Part shown: one piece after another, positions 1-9,256 of the stretch | Layout: every line of letters starts with the position of its first letter | How positions within the stretch are numbered: position 1 is the stretch's first letter | DNA from: Phyto melanocephala | Lineage: Eukaryota > Arthropoda > Insecta > Diptera > Rhinophoridae | Assembly: GCA_941918925.1 (NCBI GenBank) | Contig: OW799235.1 | Span: 43,244,701 to 43,308,700 of the forward strand | Reading direction: 5' to 3' | DNA: 64,000 nucleotides | Position numbers and translations under genes: made by a program | Notes under the pieces: model-generated | Database searches by the model: none | The model's input: the letters and a program-made list of their open reading frames with translations, nothing else | What the model was told of the DNA's origin: nothing

Positions 1-1149
1 GCCATTGTAAACAACCAGCTCTACAAACACACGGCGCGAGGGGCCAATGACGAAGATTGCACACCCTGGAAGCTTTGTGTGGCCACCCCTCTCAGAACCA
101 AGGTCATCAAGGAAAATCACGATACGGCAGCTGGTGGGCACCTGGGTACCCGAAAAACGTTGAACAAGGTCGCCAATCGCTATTTCTGGCCGGGTATGGC
201 CAGGGACGTCGGTCGTTACGTCCGAACATGTGAATCCTGCCAAAGGTATAAAACCGACCAAAAGCCGCCAGCAGGCGAAATGCTCACCCGCCTGCCGGAA
301 GAGCCATGGGCCACCGTGTGCGCCGATTTTGTGGGTCCGCTGCCAAGAACAAAGCACGGCAACACCATGCTCCTCGTAATCTTCGATAGCTTTTCCAAGT
401 GGTGTGAGTTGGTGCCGTTACGGAAAGCCACGTCCGCAGGACTGGTAAAGGCCTTCCGGGAACGTATAGTAGCCCGTTATGGTGTACCCAAGAGGATTAT
501 TACCGACAATGGTTCCCAGTTTACTTCCCGGGACTTTCGAAGATACTTAGAGGACATCGGGGTGCAACCGCAATTTACCGCCCCGTACACCCCCCAAGAA
601 AACCCAACAGAGCGGGCCAATAGAACAATCAAAACCATTATGGCACAGTTCGCAGGTCGACAGCACAACACGTGGGATGAGGCCATCCCCGAGATTATGT
701 TAGCCATCAATACCAGCGTGGCCGAATCGACAGGGTTTACCCCGGCCTACCTCACACAAGGCAGGGAACCCCGACTACCACAAGCCCTATATGATCAGGT
801 CACTATAGGCACTGGGGCAAGAAACCCGACACCCACGGAACGAGGAAACGAATTGCAGGAAGTCTTTCACCTAGTAAGAAAAAACCTGGTCAGATCGGCG
901 GAAAAACAGAAACACCACTACAATTTAAGGCGTCGTAACTGGCAGCCAAAGGTCGGCGATACCGTGTTGGTACGCCAACACCCCCTTTCGAAAGCTCTCG
1001 ATAATTTCGCGGCAAAACTCGCACCCAAGTATGGTGGTCCGTACAGGGTGAGGGAATTCATATCCCCAGTAATCGTAAAAATCTCCAACGAACAGCACGC
1101 CGATGAACGCACAGCCCACTTAAGCGAATTGAAACCGTATCATCACTAA
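1..1149 (+). CDS. pol: Element A pol, C-terminal part (integrase), 5' end outside window
   Basis: The frame is open from base 1, so this is the 3' part of a longer pol; the GTG at 79 is not a real start. It is a retroviral-type integrase, which inserts the cDNA of the element. The N-terminal zinc finger is visible as a His/His...CESC pair at about 118-250. The catalytic core follows, with Asp in CADFVGP (about 320), Asp in TDNGSQF (about 505) and Glu in NPTERAN (about 605). The C-terminus carries the GPY/F module (KYGGPYRV, about 1030), typical of Ty3/gypsy integrases. No stop or frameshift is seen, so the copy looks young. ORF3 follows 48 bp downstream. Base composition is clearly more GC-rich than the surroundings. 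The Ty3/gypsy assignment is secure; the clade is not. Confidence 0.93.
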   Translation, partial: AIVNNQLYKHTARGANDEDCTPWKLCVATPLRTKVIKENHDTAAGGHLGTRKTLNKVANRYFWPGMARDVGRYVRTCESCQRYKTDQKPPAGEMLTRLPEEPWATVCADFVGPLPRTKHGNTMLLVIFDSFSKWCELVPLRKATSAGLVKAFRERIVARYGVPKRIITDNGSQFTSRDFRRYLEDIGVQPQFTAPYTPQENPTERANRTIKTIMAQFAGRQHNTWDEAIPEIMLAINTSVAESTGFTPAYLTQGREPRLPQALYDQVTIGTGARNPTPTERGNELQEVFHLVRKNLVRSAEKQKHHYNLRRRNWQPKVGDTVLVRQHPLSKALDNFAAKLAPKYGGPYRVREFISPVIVKISNEQHADERTAHLSELKPYHH

Positions 1150-1173
1150 AGCTAATCGTACGACTGTATGTCT

Positions 1174-1188
1174 TTTATTTATTTGTAG
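1174..1188 (+). promoter_or_regulatory. Candidate 3' splice acceptor ahead of ORF3
   Basis: A pyrimidine-rich run (TTTTATTTATTTGTAG) ends in AG at 1187-1188, ten bases before the ORF3 ATG. The same element's LTR carries a consensus donor GCAG|GTAAGA at about 3651. In retroviruses and in gypsy, the third ORF is expressed from a spliced subgenomic RNA with this geometry. That splicing occurs here is inference. Confidence 0.45.
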
Positions 1189-1197
1189 ATTACCGCC

Positions 1198-2940
1198 ATG
1201 AGTCCGTCAAAAGGTAAGAAGAGTCCTGACAAAGCGAGATTCGAACGGACCCGTGAAAAATTTCAAAAAAATATGGCCCGCGAGCAAGCCAAGAGAAGGC
1301 AGACTATTTTCTTGGACGACGACGATATTCCCAGCACCAGCCAAGGGAAAAGAGCTCGACCCACCACCCGTAAAAGCCGACAAGGAGCGGGGTCGAAACC
1401 GAAGCCAAAAGGACGCCACCAAACGAAATGTAGTCCACCACCGGCACGCCCCACATTTTGTTATCGCATGTCACACCACAATATGGGTAGTCCGCATGTC
1501 GCACCCGCAGAGGCACCCAACTACGCTGACCCCGATGATGACGGGTTCCGACGTATTCCCACAACACCCACGGAAATCATAGATCTCGACGACTACGTTA
1601 CGCCACCACGCTCGTGCCCAACCAACAGTAGTATGGAAACAGAAGATCTCGATCTTGATGAGTATCCTACTCCCCCGAGGCGTCCACAGTCGCCGACCAA
1701 CAAAGTCCCACATGGGGGACTTACAGAAGATGGGCCCGGGACGACCAACCAAACTAATACGCCTGATGACAAGGATATATATGGCGGCCCCAATGAAGAA
1801 TGTCCGTCACCACCCCGTTGGTCAAGCAGCGAGTATACGCACCACGTATACAACCTCTTAGATGACTTCGAACTGCTTGACGAGGTTGTGTTTGAGGAAT
1901 TACGACGCACGTTCGGAGGGCGAGATGATCGCACCGTTGACATCCGTTGCCCCACACCTCCGTCTCCACCACCACCCCAGTCCCCAGAATCATTAGACTG
2001 GGAAAATGAAAACTTCCGGCCACCTACTCCACCCAAACGTCAGGGTTTTGGTACGGTGGAGTTTAAAGACCGAAAATACCGGCATTTAGGTCTTCAATGC
2101 TACGAAAGAGCCCTGATCGTAAGACTACTAGTGCCAGTCACCAATCCGACACCGGAAATAGAGTACGCCGCGTCAACATCAGCAGCCGGTCAATCTGAAG
2201 ATCTAAGCGCATCAAAAAACAAAACTACCGGGGAAAAATCAGCAAGTAACCTCAGTCCCCTCAGTAGTGATGACAACATCCCGACAACACCCGGCCGAGG
2301 GTGGTTGTTTACATCTATTCGCTCAACACCGACCTCCCCGGCTAACAGCAGTTCGTATACGCTAGGCCAAGCGGAAACGCCTGTGACCCCCACAGTTACA
2401 GGAAAACTAACGGCGCCATTACGGTCGCCCGCATCATTAGGCGAGGAGGTGGTCGGCACTAGAGCAACCCAGTGGTCAACACCGACACCCCCCCATAAGG
2501 TGTCACCGCCAGTCTACGTTCTGTCGTCAACATCGACAAATCAAGGTAACCTATCACCAACTTCAACTCTCTCGGACACGATTTCCATAGCCCTATCACC
2601 AACATCATCGGATGCCATATCTGTAGATACATCCCCTTTGGTTTCGCCAACAACATCACCATGGCACGAGGTACCAGCGGTCGAGATGAAGGTTACCGAT
2701 ACGCCACCACCATCACCACAGATCTTAGCAGATGGGCCAAGAACTCCACCATTCCCCAATAGCCCGAGGGAAATAAGCTTATGGCAGGCTCCCCAAGAAC
2801 TTCACGCCATCTACCTCAACATGGAGCAAGGTCGAGTTGTAGGCCAACAACTACGTTGGACCAGTCAGGTGCAAGGACAACAGTACCGAGTGAGCGTGGC
2901 ACGAAGCGGTAAGGTGCGCATAATCTGGCGTCGCACTTAA
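1198..2940 (+). CDS. Element A ORF3: 580-residue Pro/Ser/Thr-rich protein, not env-like
   Basis: An intact 580-codon frame starts at ATG 1198 (context ACCGCC ATG) and ends 41 bp before the LTR, in the position where retroviruses carry env. It has no signal peptide, no membrane segment and no cysteine-rich ectodomain. The first 80 residues are strongly basic, with Lys/Arg clusters that could serve as nuclear localisation signals. The middle repeats short acidic-plus-TPP units: DLDDYVTPPR, DLDEYPTPPR, CPSPPR, CPTPPSPPPP and FRPPTPP. A long Ser/Thr/Pro tract follows, then a more ordered basic C-terminus of about 60 residues. Proline-directed phosphorylation sites (SP, TP) are very frequent. I do not recognise the protein. 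A third ORF and LTRs of about 1.2 kb recall Osvaldo/Ulysses-type fly elements, from memory. An accessory or regulatory role is inference. Confidence 0.8.
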   Translation: MSPSKGKKSPDKARFERTREKFQKNMAREQAKRRQTIFLDDDDIPSTSQGKRARPTTRKSRQGAGSKPKPKGRHQTKCSPPPARPTFCYRMSHHNMGSPHVAPAEAPNYADPDDDGFRRIPTTPTEIIDLDDYVTPPRSCPTNSSMETEDLDLDEYPTPPRRPQSPTNKVPHGGLTEDGPGTTNQTNTPDDKDIYGGPNEECPSPPRWSSSEYTHHVYNLLDDFELLDEVVFEELRRTFGGRDDRTVDIRCPTPPSPPPPQSPESLDWENENFRPPTPPKRQGFGTVEFKDRKYRHLGLQCYERALIVRLLVPVTNPTPEIEYAASTSAAGQSEDLSASKNKTTGEKSASNLSPLSSDDNIPTTPGRGWLFTSIRSTPTSPANSSSYTLGQAETPVTPTVTGKLTAPLRSPASLGEEVVGTRATQWSTPTPPHKVSPPVYVLSSTSTNQGNLSPTSTLSDTISIALSPTSSDAISVDTSPLVSPTTSPWHEVPAVEMKVTDTPPPSPQILADGPRTPPFPNSPREISLWQAPQELHAIYLNMEQGRVVGQQLRWTSQVQGQQYRVSVARSGKVRIIWRRT

Positions 2941-3594
2941 AGAGGTTCGACTCATTACCCCCCCCGACGAACGGGAATAGTGTAACGACAAAAGTCAGCA
3001 CCTTCGTTTTTGTCAACACCTAGATTTCTTCTTTTCTTTCTTGTTGTCTCGAACTTTACAAACTTTGCTTTGAATCATTATTTTATTTTTTTATATGCTA
3101 AAAGCATGACAAAACCAATAAATTGTATTTGATTATTTTATGAATTATTTAATTATTATTATTGTATTTTTTTTAATACCCGAATTGTACGATGATATAA
3201 TACTTAGAATAGTTATTTTTCAACAATGTTGTCGTTATATGCTTGTAAATATGAAATGAAGTTATTTGATACTAGACTTAAGTATTGATGTTATTATTAA
3301 TAGTAATTAATATTTTGTTGTATTAATGAATTTACTTAACATTTAATTAATTATCTATAAAGTAATTATAAGTAAATTCAAAGTTAACGGCCGGACGCAT
3401 AGCAATGCCACCTACATGTCAACTACAATACATCACAACCATGGTGAATAACAACACAGCTGATTGTCATGTATTGTAGGCATACCAACCGCACAATTAG
3501 TTGTACATGTATTTGTGTGTTTGTTTGCACAAGAACACACCACGTATGGCAAACAACCTACGTAGGTGTGAATGTGTGTACCCACACAAAAGAG

Positions 3595-3660
3595 TATAAA
3601 GGCAAGTACAATTGGAATTTTTAGTTAGTTAGTCAGCCGGCAGCTTGCAGGTAAGACATA
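3595..3660 (+). promoter_or_regulatory. Predicted LTR promoter with leader splice donor
   Basis: TATAAA at 3595-3600 places a start site about 30 bp downstream, where GTCAGCC (3632-3638) resembles an insect initiator. The transcript would begin with a short exon ending CTTGCAG, followed by GTAAGACA at 3651, a good 5' splice donor. The motifs are seen; their use is inferred. Confidence 0.5.
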
Positions 3661-3668
3661 GTTTGGGA

Positions 3669-3968
3669 GGAGTTGTGAACTCCCCAAAATAAATCTTGCT
3701 TTCAAGTTTTGGTCATTGGTAAGAGGTAGTGCAGCGAGGAGTTGTGAACTCCCTGTACTATCTGCATATCAAGAGCTCAACGTACTAGAAGGGTAATTGG
3801 TGAGGAGTTGTGAACTCCCCAAGTATTCTTCTAATACACGACCACAAGACGTACCGATACGCTGCGCTGGGAAAACGCTTGGTGAGGAGTTTCTAACTCC
3901 CCAGGTCGACTCCCAGTCACTGTATTAGCGGCAGTGCGGAAATTTGGTGGCGAGGAGTTTCTAACTCC
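3669..3968 (+). repeat. Five spaced hairpins GGAGTT-loop-AACTCC in LTR leader
   Basis: Copies lie at 3669-3683, 3738-3752, 3804-3818, 3886-3900 and 3954-3968. Each has 6-bp perfect arms and a 3-nt loop, usually extended by flanking G and C bases. Loops are GTG in the first three copies and TCT in the last two, while the arms never change. Spacing is 66-82 bp and the sequence between copies is not repeated. All lie downstream of the predicted start site, so they would be in the leader RNA. No known function is recognised. Confidence 0.85.
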
Positions 3969-4216
3969 CCACTCAACCTTCCCCAGCCACGTCACTGTGT
4001 GGTATACGAGCTACGGCCTTGTTACTCGGCACGCGTCATCTCCGTGGTATTACTATCGTCCGCAGTCGGTCTCACTGTAGTAGATAGAGATAGAAAATAA
4101 ATGCGGTAAAACAAAAAAAAAAATCGCGTGCAGTGTTATATTATTTTTTTTCTGTAACGATCCCTGGACACCGATGAGCATACCCCAGCAACCAGCGGAA
4201 ACGTGTCGTTACACGC

Positions 4217-7200
4217 TTAAGCCTGTTCGTCCCGAATAGGCACAAATTCACTTTTTCCGTACTTAGCGAGGCGCTCGAGATGAACCACTTTCATCTTTGA
4301 TCTTGGGTTATTGTACTTTTGTATTCTATACACGACATTATTTATTCTTTTTATCACCTTATACGGCCCATCCCAATGAGTTTGCAATTTAGGAGACAGT
4401 CCTTTTTTCCGTTGTGGGTTATATAGTAGAACTAGCTGACCCTCATTAAAGCCTTCAGAATTTGCTGCTCTGTCATATCTGGCCTTCATCTTGTCGCTGG
4501 TCATTTTTATTCGGCCACGAACGAGTTCATGAATTTCGTCTAGATCTTTTTGTCCCCTTGAAGTGTCTTCTTCGTGCTCATTTATTGTCGAGGGATTAAT
4601 ACCGAATTCTAGATCACCTGGCAGTTTCAGCTCGGTTCCGAACATAATTTTTGCAGGTGTTCGGGAGGTAGAGTCATGAACGGCTGACCTGTATGCCAAC
4701 AGAAATTTTGGTATGTGCTCATCCCAGTCCCTTTGGTGTGCACTGACCACTTTTCTCAAGTGTTCCTCCAACGTGCGGTTAAATATTTCGACCATGCCGT
4801 CAGATTGTGGATGCAGTGGCGTAGTCCTCGTTTTTCGGATACCGTATAGTTCGCACATTTCCTGGAATATCGCAGATTCAAAATTTCTTCCCTGATCAGA
4901 ATGTAGCTCAAGCGGAACTCCATAGCGGCACACCCAGTTGTTCACAAATGCGTTTACGACAGTTTTAGCTTCTTGGTTCGGTATTGCGTATACCTCTGGC
5001 CATTTGCTAAAATAGTCGATTACAACTAGAACGTAACGGTTTCCAGCCTCACTAACAGGAAAAGGGCCTGCTATATCCATCGCTATTCGCTCAAAGGGAG
5101 CACCTGAATTGTACTGCTGCAGCGCTCCTCGACTCCTTCTTACTGGGCCCTTGGCTGCGATACATTGTGCGCAATTTCCTATCCAATCAGCTACAGATTG
5201 TTGGCATCCAACCCAATAGAAACGTTGCTTTATCTTCTCTATGGTTTTTGTTACACCAAGATGACCACCGCTTGAACCATTATGAAACTCCTTCAATACC
5301 TCTTTGACTTTAGATGATGGCACCACAATCAGATTTGTTGTCGATTTACCATCAGTACTTTCCCATTTGCGATAAAGGCATCCGTTAATAACCTGCAGAC
5401 TATTCCATAGCGCCCAGTATGATTTCATCAGTGGACTTTCCGCTGATATTTGGTTACGGGTTGGCCTTTTGTCTTCCTCTTTTGCTGACATAATTTTTGC
5501 CAGTATGGGATCGTTTCTTTGCGCCGCTGACCAGTCGTCACTTGTCTCTATATGTGTTAGTCGAACGTCGACGACACATTCTTTTCCTTCAGCTTTTGCA
5601 CAATGTTTGCACTCCAATCTGCACGGTCTTCGGGAGAGTGCATCTGCATTTCCATGTTTAGTGCCCTTTCTGTACTCAATGCTGAAATCGTAGCTCTGGA
5701 GACGTTCAATCCAACGGGCTAGCTGTCCTTCAGGTTGTTTGAATTGCAGCAACCATCTGAGTGCAGAATGGTCGGTTCTTAGTTCGAAGTGTTGTCCATA
5801 CAGATATTTGTGATAATGCTTTACACATTCCACAACAGCCAGAAGCTCTCGTCGTGTTACACAATAATTTCTTCCAGGCTTCGAGAGTGTCCGACTGTAG
5901 TAGCCTATGACTCTTTCTGTTCCATTGACAACCTGCGAAAGAACACCACCTATCCCGTATCCACTCGCATCGCTATCCAATACAAATTTCTCCCCAGCGA
6001 TGGGATATGCCAAAACTGGTGCTACGCATAACAACTCCTTGAGCTTCTTGAATGCTTGTTCTTGTGCTTCAGCCCACAAGAATGGTCGTGACTTCTTGGT
6101 GAGCTCATGTAGACTGGCAGCGACACTGGCAAAATTCGGCACAAAACGCCTGTAGTAGGTACAGAAGCCTAGAAAACTACGTAACTCATGAAGATTTTTC
6201 GGGCGAGGCCAGTCCTTCACAGCTTGAATTTTATCTTCGTCAGTTGATATACCATCCTCTGCGACTCGATGCCCCAAGTATTTAACCTCTTTTTGGAACA
6301 ACGCACATTTCTTTGCGCTTAATTTAAGTCCAGCCACTGATATTCGTTTAAGAACTTCTTCTAGATTTTTCAGGTGATCGTCAAAACTTTTACCCATGAC
6401 AATTATGTCATCAAGATACACCAGGCATGTCTTCCAATGAAGTCCCCTTAATACGCGTTCCATTAATCGCTCGAATGTGGCTGGAGCGTTGCATAGTCCA
6501 AATGGCATCACGTTAAATTGCCACAGCCCGTCACTTGCACTAAAAGCTGTTTTTTCCTTATCTTTATCAGATATTTCTACTTGCCAATAACCACTTTGCA
6601 GGTCTAATGTAGAGAACCATTTTGTTCCAGCTAGCGTGTCCAGAGTGTCATCAATCCTTGGTAGTGGATAACTGTCCTTCTTAGTGACTTTATTCAGTTT
6701 TCTATAATCGACGCAAAATCTTGTGCTGCCATCTTTCTTTTTAACCAAAACTACCGGTGAGCTCCAAGGACTTGAAGAAGGTTCTATTACTCCATTCTGC
6801 TCCATTTCATTGACAAGCTCTTTGACTTCATTACGTTTCGCTAGAGGAATACTTCTAGGAGCTTGTTTTATAGGCCTTGCATCGCCGGTATTTATCTGAT
6901 GTTTTACAAGTGATGTTCTACCTTCATGTTGACCTTTCAAAGCGAAGATGGATACATGTTTTCTGAGTAGCTGTTTTGCTTTATTCCTATCGGATGGCGA
7001 TAATCCTTTAACCCACTTCTCTACGTAGTCTGCTAGCATCTCCTGCTCTTTGTTTGACATACTGACAGGACCCGATTTCATTTCGCAGTTAATTATTGCC
7101 TCCGCTTTAGCACATTGACCTAATTCGGACTTTGGCTTGACGACTTTTTCACAGGCGGAAAGGTTAAGCACTCTTACAGGGACTCTTCCGTCATTGGTGG

Positions 7201-7738
7201 TTTTGACAAGGGCTTTTGCTGTTATTAAGTCACTTTTTATATCTGTTTGTTCTACCACCCACAACCGGTTGTCCACACAATCTCCCTCTATACGCGCCCA
7301 TACTACACTTTCTGACTGTGGTGGTATTTTCTCATATTCTGTAGCAACTAGTTTCCTTACATGCACCTTATTTTCATAACCAACATCAAGGGGTATTTCA
7401 ACATTTCTCCAAATCATTACCTTCTGTCCCATGTGCAGATTAATGCCATGAGTAATCATAAAATCTGCACCGATGATTACTTCGTCCACAATGTCGGCAA
7501 CGATGAATACATGATTGACAGTTATGTTGGCAATAGTTACTTTTACGATTATTCTACCATAGACAGTAGCAGGCTCCCCAGTAGCTGTTCGCAGACTTAC
7601 GCCACATAACGGTTCGATTGTTTTCTTTACTAAATCGGGCCTGATAATAGAGTGCGATGCTCCTGTGTCTATGGTAAAAATATGCCTTCGACCATTGATA
7701 TACCCACAAGCAGTAAGGTTGCTATTTTTCTGCTGCAT
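4217..7738 (-). CDS. pol: Element B pol polyprotein (PR-RT-RNase H-IN), intact
   Basis: The ORF has 1,173 codons and no breaks. An aspartic protease DTGAS lies at about residue 24. Reverse transcriptase spans about 330-500, with FCVDYRKLN, LDLQSGYWQ and the catalytic YLDD at about 440. RNase H starts at LDSDASG (about 589) and includes the TDHSAL and GNADALSR motifs. The integrase has an HHCC finger (about 810-850), Asp in MDIAGPF (about 886), Asp in SDQGRNF (about 944) and Glu in GMVEIFNR (about 983). It ends with a GPY module (DGPYKV). This is the standard Ty3/gypsy domain order. The frame differs from gag, and gag and pol are 68 bp apart, so true pol translation probably starts upstream of the ATG by frameshift or readthrough. 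Element A inserted three bases after the stop codon. Confidence 0.95.
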   Translation of the reverse strand: MQQKNSNLTACGYINGRRHIFTIDTGASHSIIRPDLVKKTIEPLCGVSLRTATGEPATVYGRIIVKVTIANITVNHVFIVADIVDEVIIGADFMITHGINLHMGQKVMIWRNVEIPLDVGYENKVHVRKLVATEYEKIPPQSESVVWARIEGDCVDNRLWVVEQTDIKSDLITAKALVKTTNDGRVPVRVLNLSACEKVVKPKSELGQCAKAEAIINCEMKSGPVSMSNKEQEMLADYVEKWVKGLSPSDRNKAKQLLRKHVSIFALKGQHEGRTSLVKHQINTGDARPIKQAPRSIPLAKRNEVKELVNEMEQNGVIEPSSSPWSSPVVLVKKKDGSTRFCVDYRKLNKVTKKDSYPLPRIDDTLDTLAGTKWFSTLDLQSGYWQVEISDKDKEKTAFSASDGLWQFNVMPFGLCNAPATFERLMERVLRGLHWKTCLVYLDDIIVMGKSFDDHLKNLEEVLKRISVAGLKLSAKKCALFQKEVKYLGHRVAEDGISTDEDKIQAVKDWPRPKNLHELRSFLGFCTYYRRFVPNFASVAASLHELTKKSRPFLWAEAQEQAFKKLKELLCVAPVLAYPIAGEKFVLDSDASGYGIGGVLSQVVNGTERVIGYYSRTLSKPGRNYCVTRRELLAVVECVKHYHKYLYGQHFELRTDHSALRWLLQFKQPEGQLARWIERLQSYDFSIEYRKGTKHGNADALSRRPCRLECKHCAKAEGKECVVDVRLTHIETSDDWSAAQRNDPILAKIMSAKEEDKRPTRNQISAESPLMKSYWALWNSLQVINGCLYRKWESTDGKSTTNLIVVPSSKVKEVLKEFHNGSSGGHLGVTKTIEKIKQRFYWVGCQQSVADWIGNCAQCIAAKGPVRRSRGALQQYNSGAPFERIAMDIAGPFPVSEAGNRYVLVVIDYFSKWPEVYAIPNQEAKTVVNAFVNNWVCRYGVPLELHSDQGRNFESAIFQEMCELYGIRKTRTTPLHPQSDGMVEIFNRTLEEHLRKVVSAHQRDWDEHIPKFLLAYRSAVHDSTSRTPAKIMFGTELKLPGDLEFGINPSTINEHEEDTSRGQKDLDEIHELVRGRIKMTSDKMKARYDRAANSEGFNEGQLVLLYNPQRKKGLSPKLQTHWDGPYKVIKRINNVVYRIQKYNNPRSKMKVVHLERLAKYGKSEFVPIRDEQA

Positions 7739-7806
7739 AACTGATATGGAAATTGTGGGGCCCTCGGTTATGGGAGCTAGCTCTTGCCCCTTAGTGCTAG
7801 CTCGTT

Positions 7807-8929
7807 TCAGTTTAACGGTGACTCATTTGATGATTTCGTGTTCGCCCGTTTGCTGTTTCTAGGTGGCGAAACAGATCTAGCCCTCTTCCTTGGTGCTTTG
7901 CAATTACGTTGAAAATGTCCACTCTTGCCACAATTATAACATTTGGCTTTGCCTTTGCCTTGCTTTTCCTCTAACGCCTGTATACGAGCCTTTAAATCTC
8001 TTACTTCATCTCTTTCTATTTCTGTAGAAATTTCAAGATTTCGCACCTTATATATCTGCGGCTTAGAAAGCAATTTTGCAGTCTCCTGTGTTAGTGCATA
8101 TGAAACTGTTTCTGCAAGCGTCGATTTATGTGTGCCAAACACCGCGTGCTTTATTTCTGGATCACGTATTCCATTTACAAACGTTTCAATTTTAAACTGA
8201 TCCAAAAATGGGTGATTTTCACCTGGATATGTCAGCTGCACCAAACGCTCGATCTCCGTTGCGAACTCTTGTAATGACTCGTTAGCTTTCTGTGTTCTGC
8301 CTCGTAATTCCATTCGGTATATATCTCGTTTGTGCCCGCCGCCATACTTACGTTGTAGTGCAACCATTATGTCATCATAGTTTTCTCTGCAGCCAATAGG
8401 TATGCTTTCCAAGACTTGCGCTGCGTTGCCTTTTAACGCCAAAATCAACTCTATAGCCTTTTCTTCATTGCTCCACATATTTCTATTGGAAACTGTCTCA
8501 AATTGAAATTTAAAAACATTAAATGGTGCACTACCTTCAAAAGTAGGGGCCTTTATTCTACTCGATGTTTCTGGAATTATCCGCACTGGTCCCTCATGAC
8601 GTTGAAGATCATTAATTTTTATTTCCAAATTTTTAAATTTTTCGTCAACATTTTTAACTTGTGACTGCAATTTTTCGTCAACATCTTTGACTTGTAGTTG
8701 TAATTTGCTATTGAAGTCACTTGCTTGAGTAACTATGCAATCTTCAAGGTCAGATATTTTTTTATCAATTTTATTAACTTGCTTTTCAATGCCCTCTACT
8801 CTGTTATTGACAGCTACAAAAATTTCTTGAAGTTTCTCGTTCGTAACTCTAGAACATTCTTGAAATTTCAACTCTATTATTTTACTTTCTTCTTTAACTT
8901 CAGCTAATAATTTTTCATTATTAGCTCTA
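7807..8929 (-). pseudogene. gag: Element B gag, C-terminal part, cut off by jockey insertion
   Basis: The frame continues upstream of the ATG at 8871 to the jockey junction at 8929. It is coiled-coil rich (VEGIEKQVNKIDKKISDLE and similar). The central region is a retrotransposon capsid domain (WSNEEKAIELILALKG...). One CCHC zinc knuckle, CYNCGKSGHFQRNC, lies near 7905-7945, followed by a basic tail. It packages the element's RNA into particles. The remaining N-terminal part is at 13439-13752, and both halves are in the same frame apart from the insertion. No other lesion is seen. Confidence 0.88.
8917..8929 (+). repeat. Left target site duplication of jockey-like element C
   Basis: ATTATTAGCTCTA here matches 13426-13438 exactly, directly after the poly(A) tail. 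Thirteen bases is a normal length for jockey-clade insertions. Confidence 0.92.
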
Positions 8930-8964
8930 CAGTCGTTATCAAAAAACGAAAGCGATTAGACGTG
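8929..8964 (+). promoter_or_regulatory. Internal promoter of element C (initiator + DPE)
   Basis: ACAGTCG at the first bases fits the insect initiator, with A at 8931 as +1. AGACGTG starts at 8958, which is exactly +28, matching the downstream promoter element at +28 to +33. This is the known TATA-less promoter layout of jockey, Doc, F and I elements. Confidence 0.75.
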
Positions 8965-9256
8965 CGATATCTTATGTTGACGGAGTGTTCAAAACAAAAT
9001 TGTGTATTATAGAAAACAATAATCATATCAGTATAGCTACTATACAAAAAAAACCAACAAATAAACTTTGTGCATTGTTAAATGCAATTGCATTAAACAA
9101 CAAAACACTTACATCTCTTAATGCAAATGCATTAAGCAAAAACAAAAACAAAATAAAAAAAAAAAAAAACCGTAAAGTAAAAATTCTAAACCTATTACAT
9201 ATTTTGAAAAAAAAAAAAATAAAAACAAAAAAAAACAACAAAATAGTGTAGCTAGC

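Larger units (their letters stand above)
2981..4213 (+). mobile_element. 3' LTR of Ty3/gypsy element A (1,233 bp)
   Basis: It begins TGTAACGACA and ends TGTCGTTACA, a perfect 10-bp terminal inverted repeat with canonical TG...CA. It begins 41 bp after the ORF3 stop and ends exactly at the junction with the pol end of element B. A TATA box (TATAAA, 3595-3600), a splice donor and five hairpins lie in its middle. A poly(A)-type AATAAA occurs near 4096. The matching 5' LTR and the target duplication (expected CGCT or similar at 4214) are outside the window. Confidence 0.88.

Noticed and set aside
1593..2036. Long minus-strand frames opposite ORF3
   Set aside because: They are antisense shadows of the Pro/Thr-rich codons of ORF3, with no domain or start context.
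4154..4213. Short 60-bp element between TGTAACGA and TCGTTACA
   Set aside because: The longer perfect pairing TGTAACGACA (2981) with TGTCGTTACA (4204-4213) gives a full LTR; the inner TGTAACGA is part of it.
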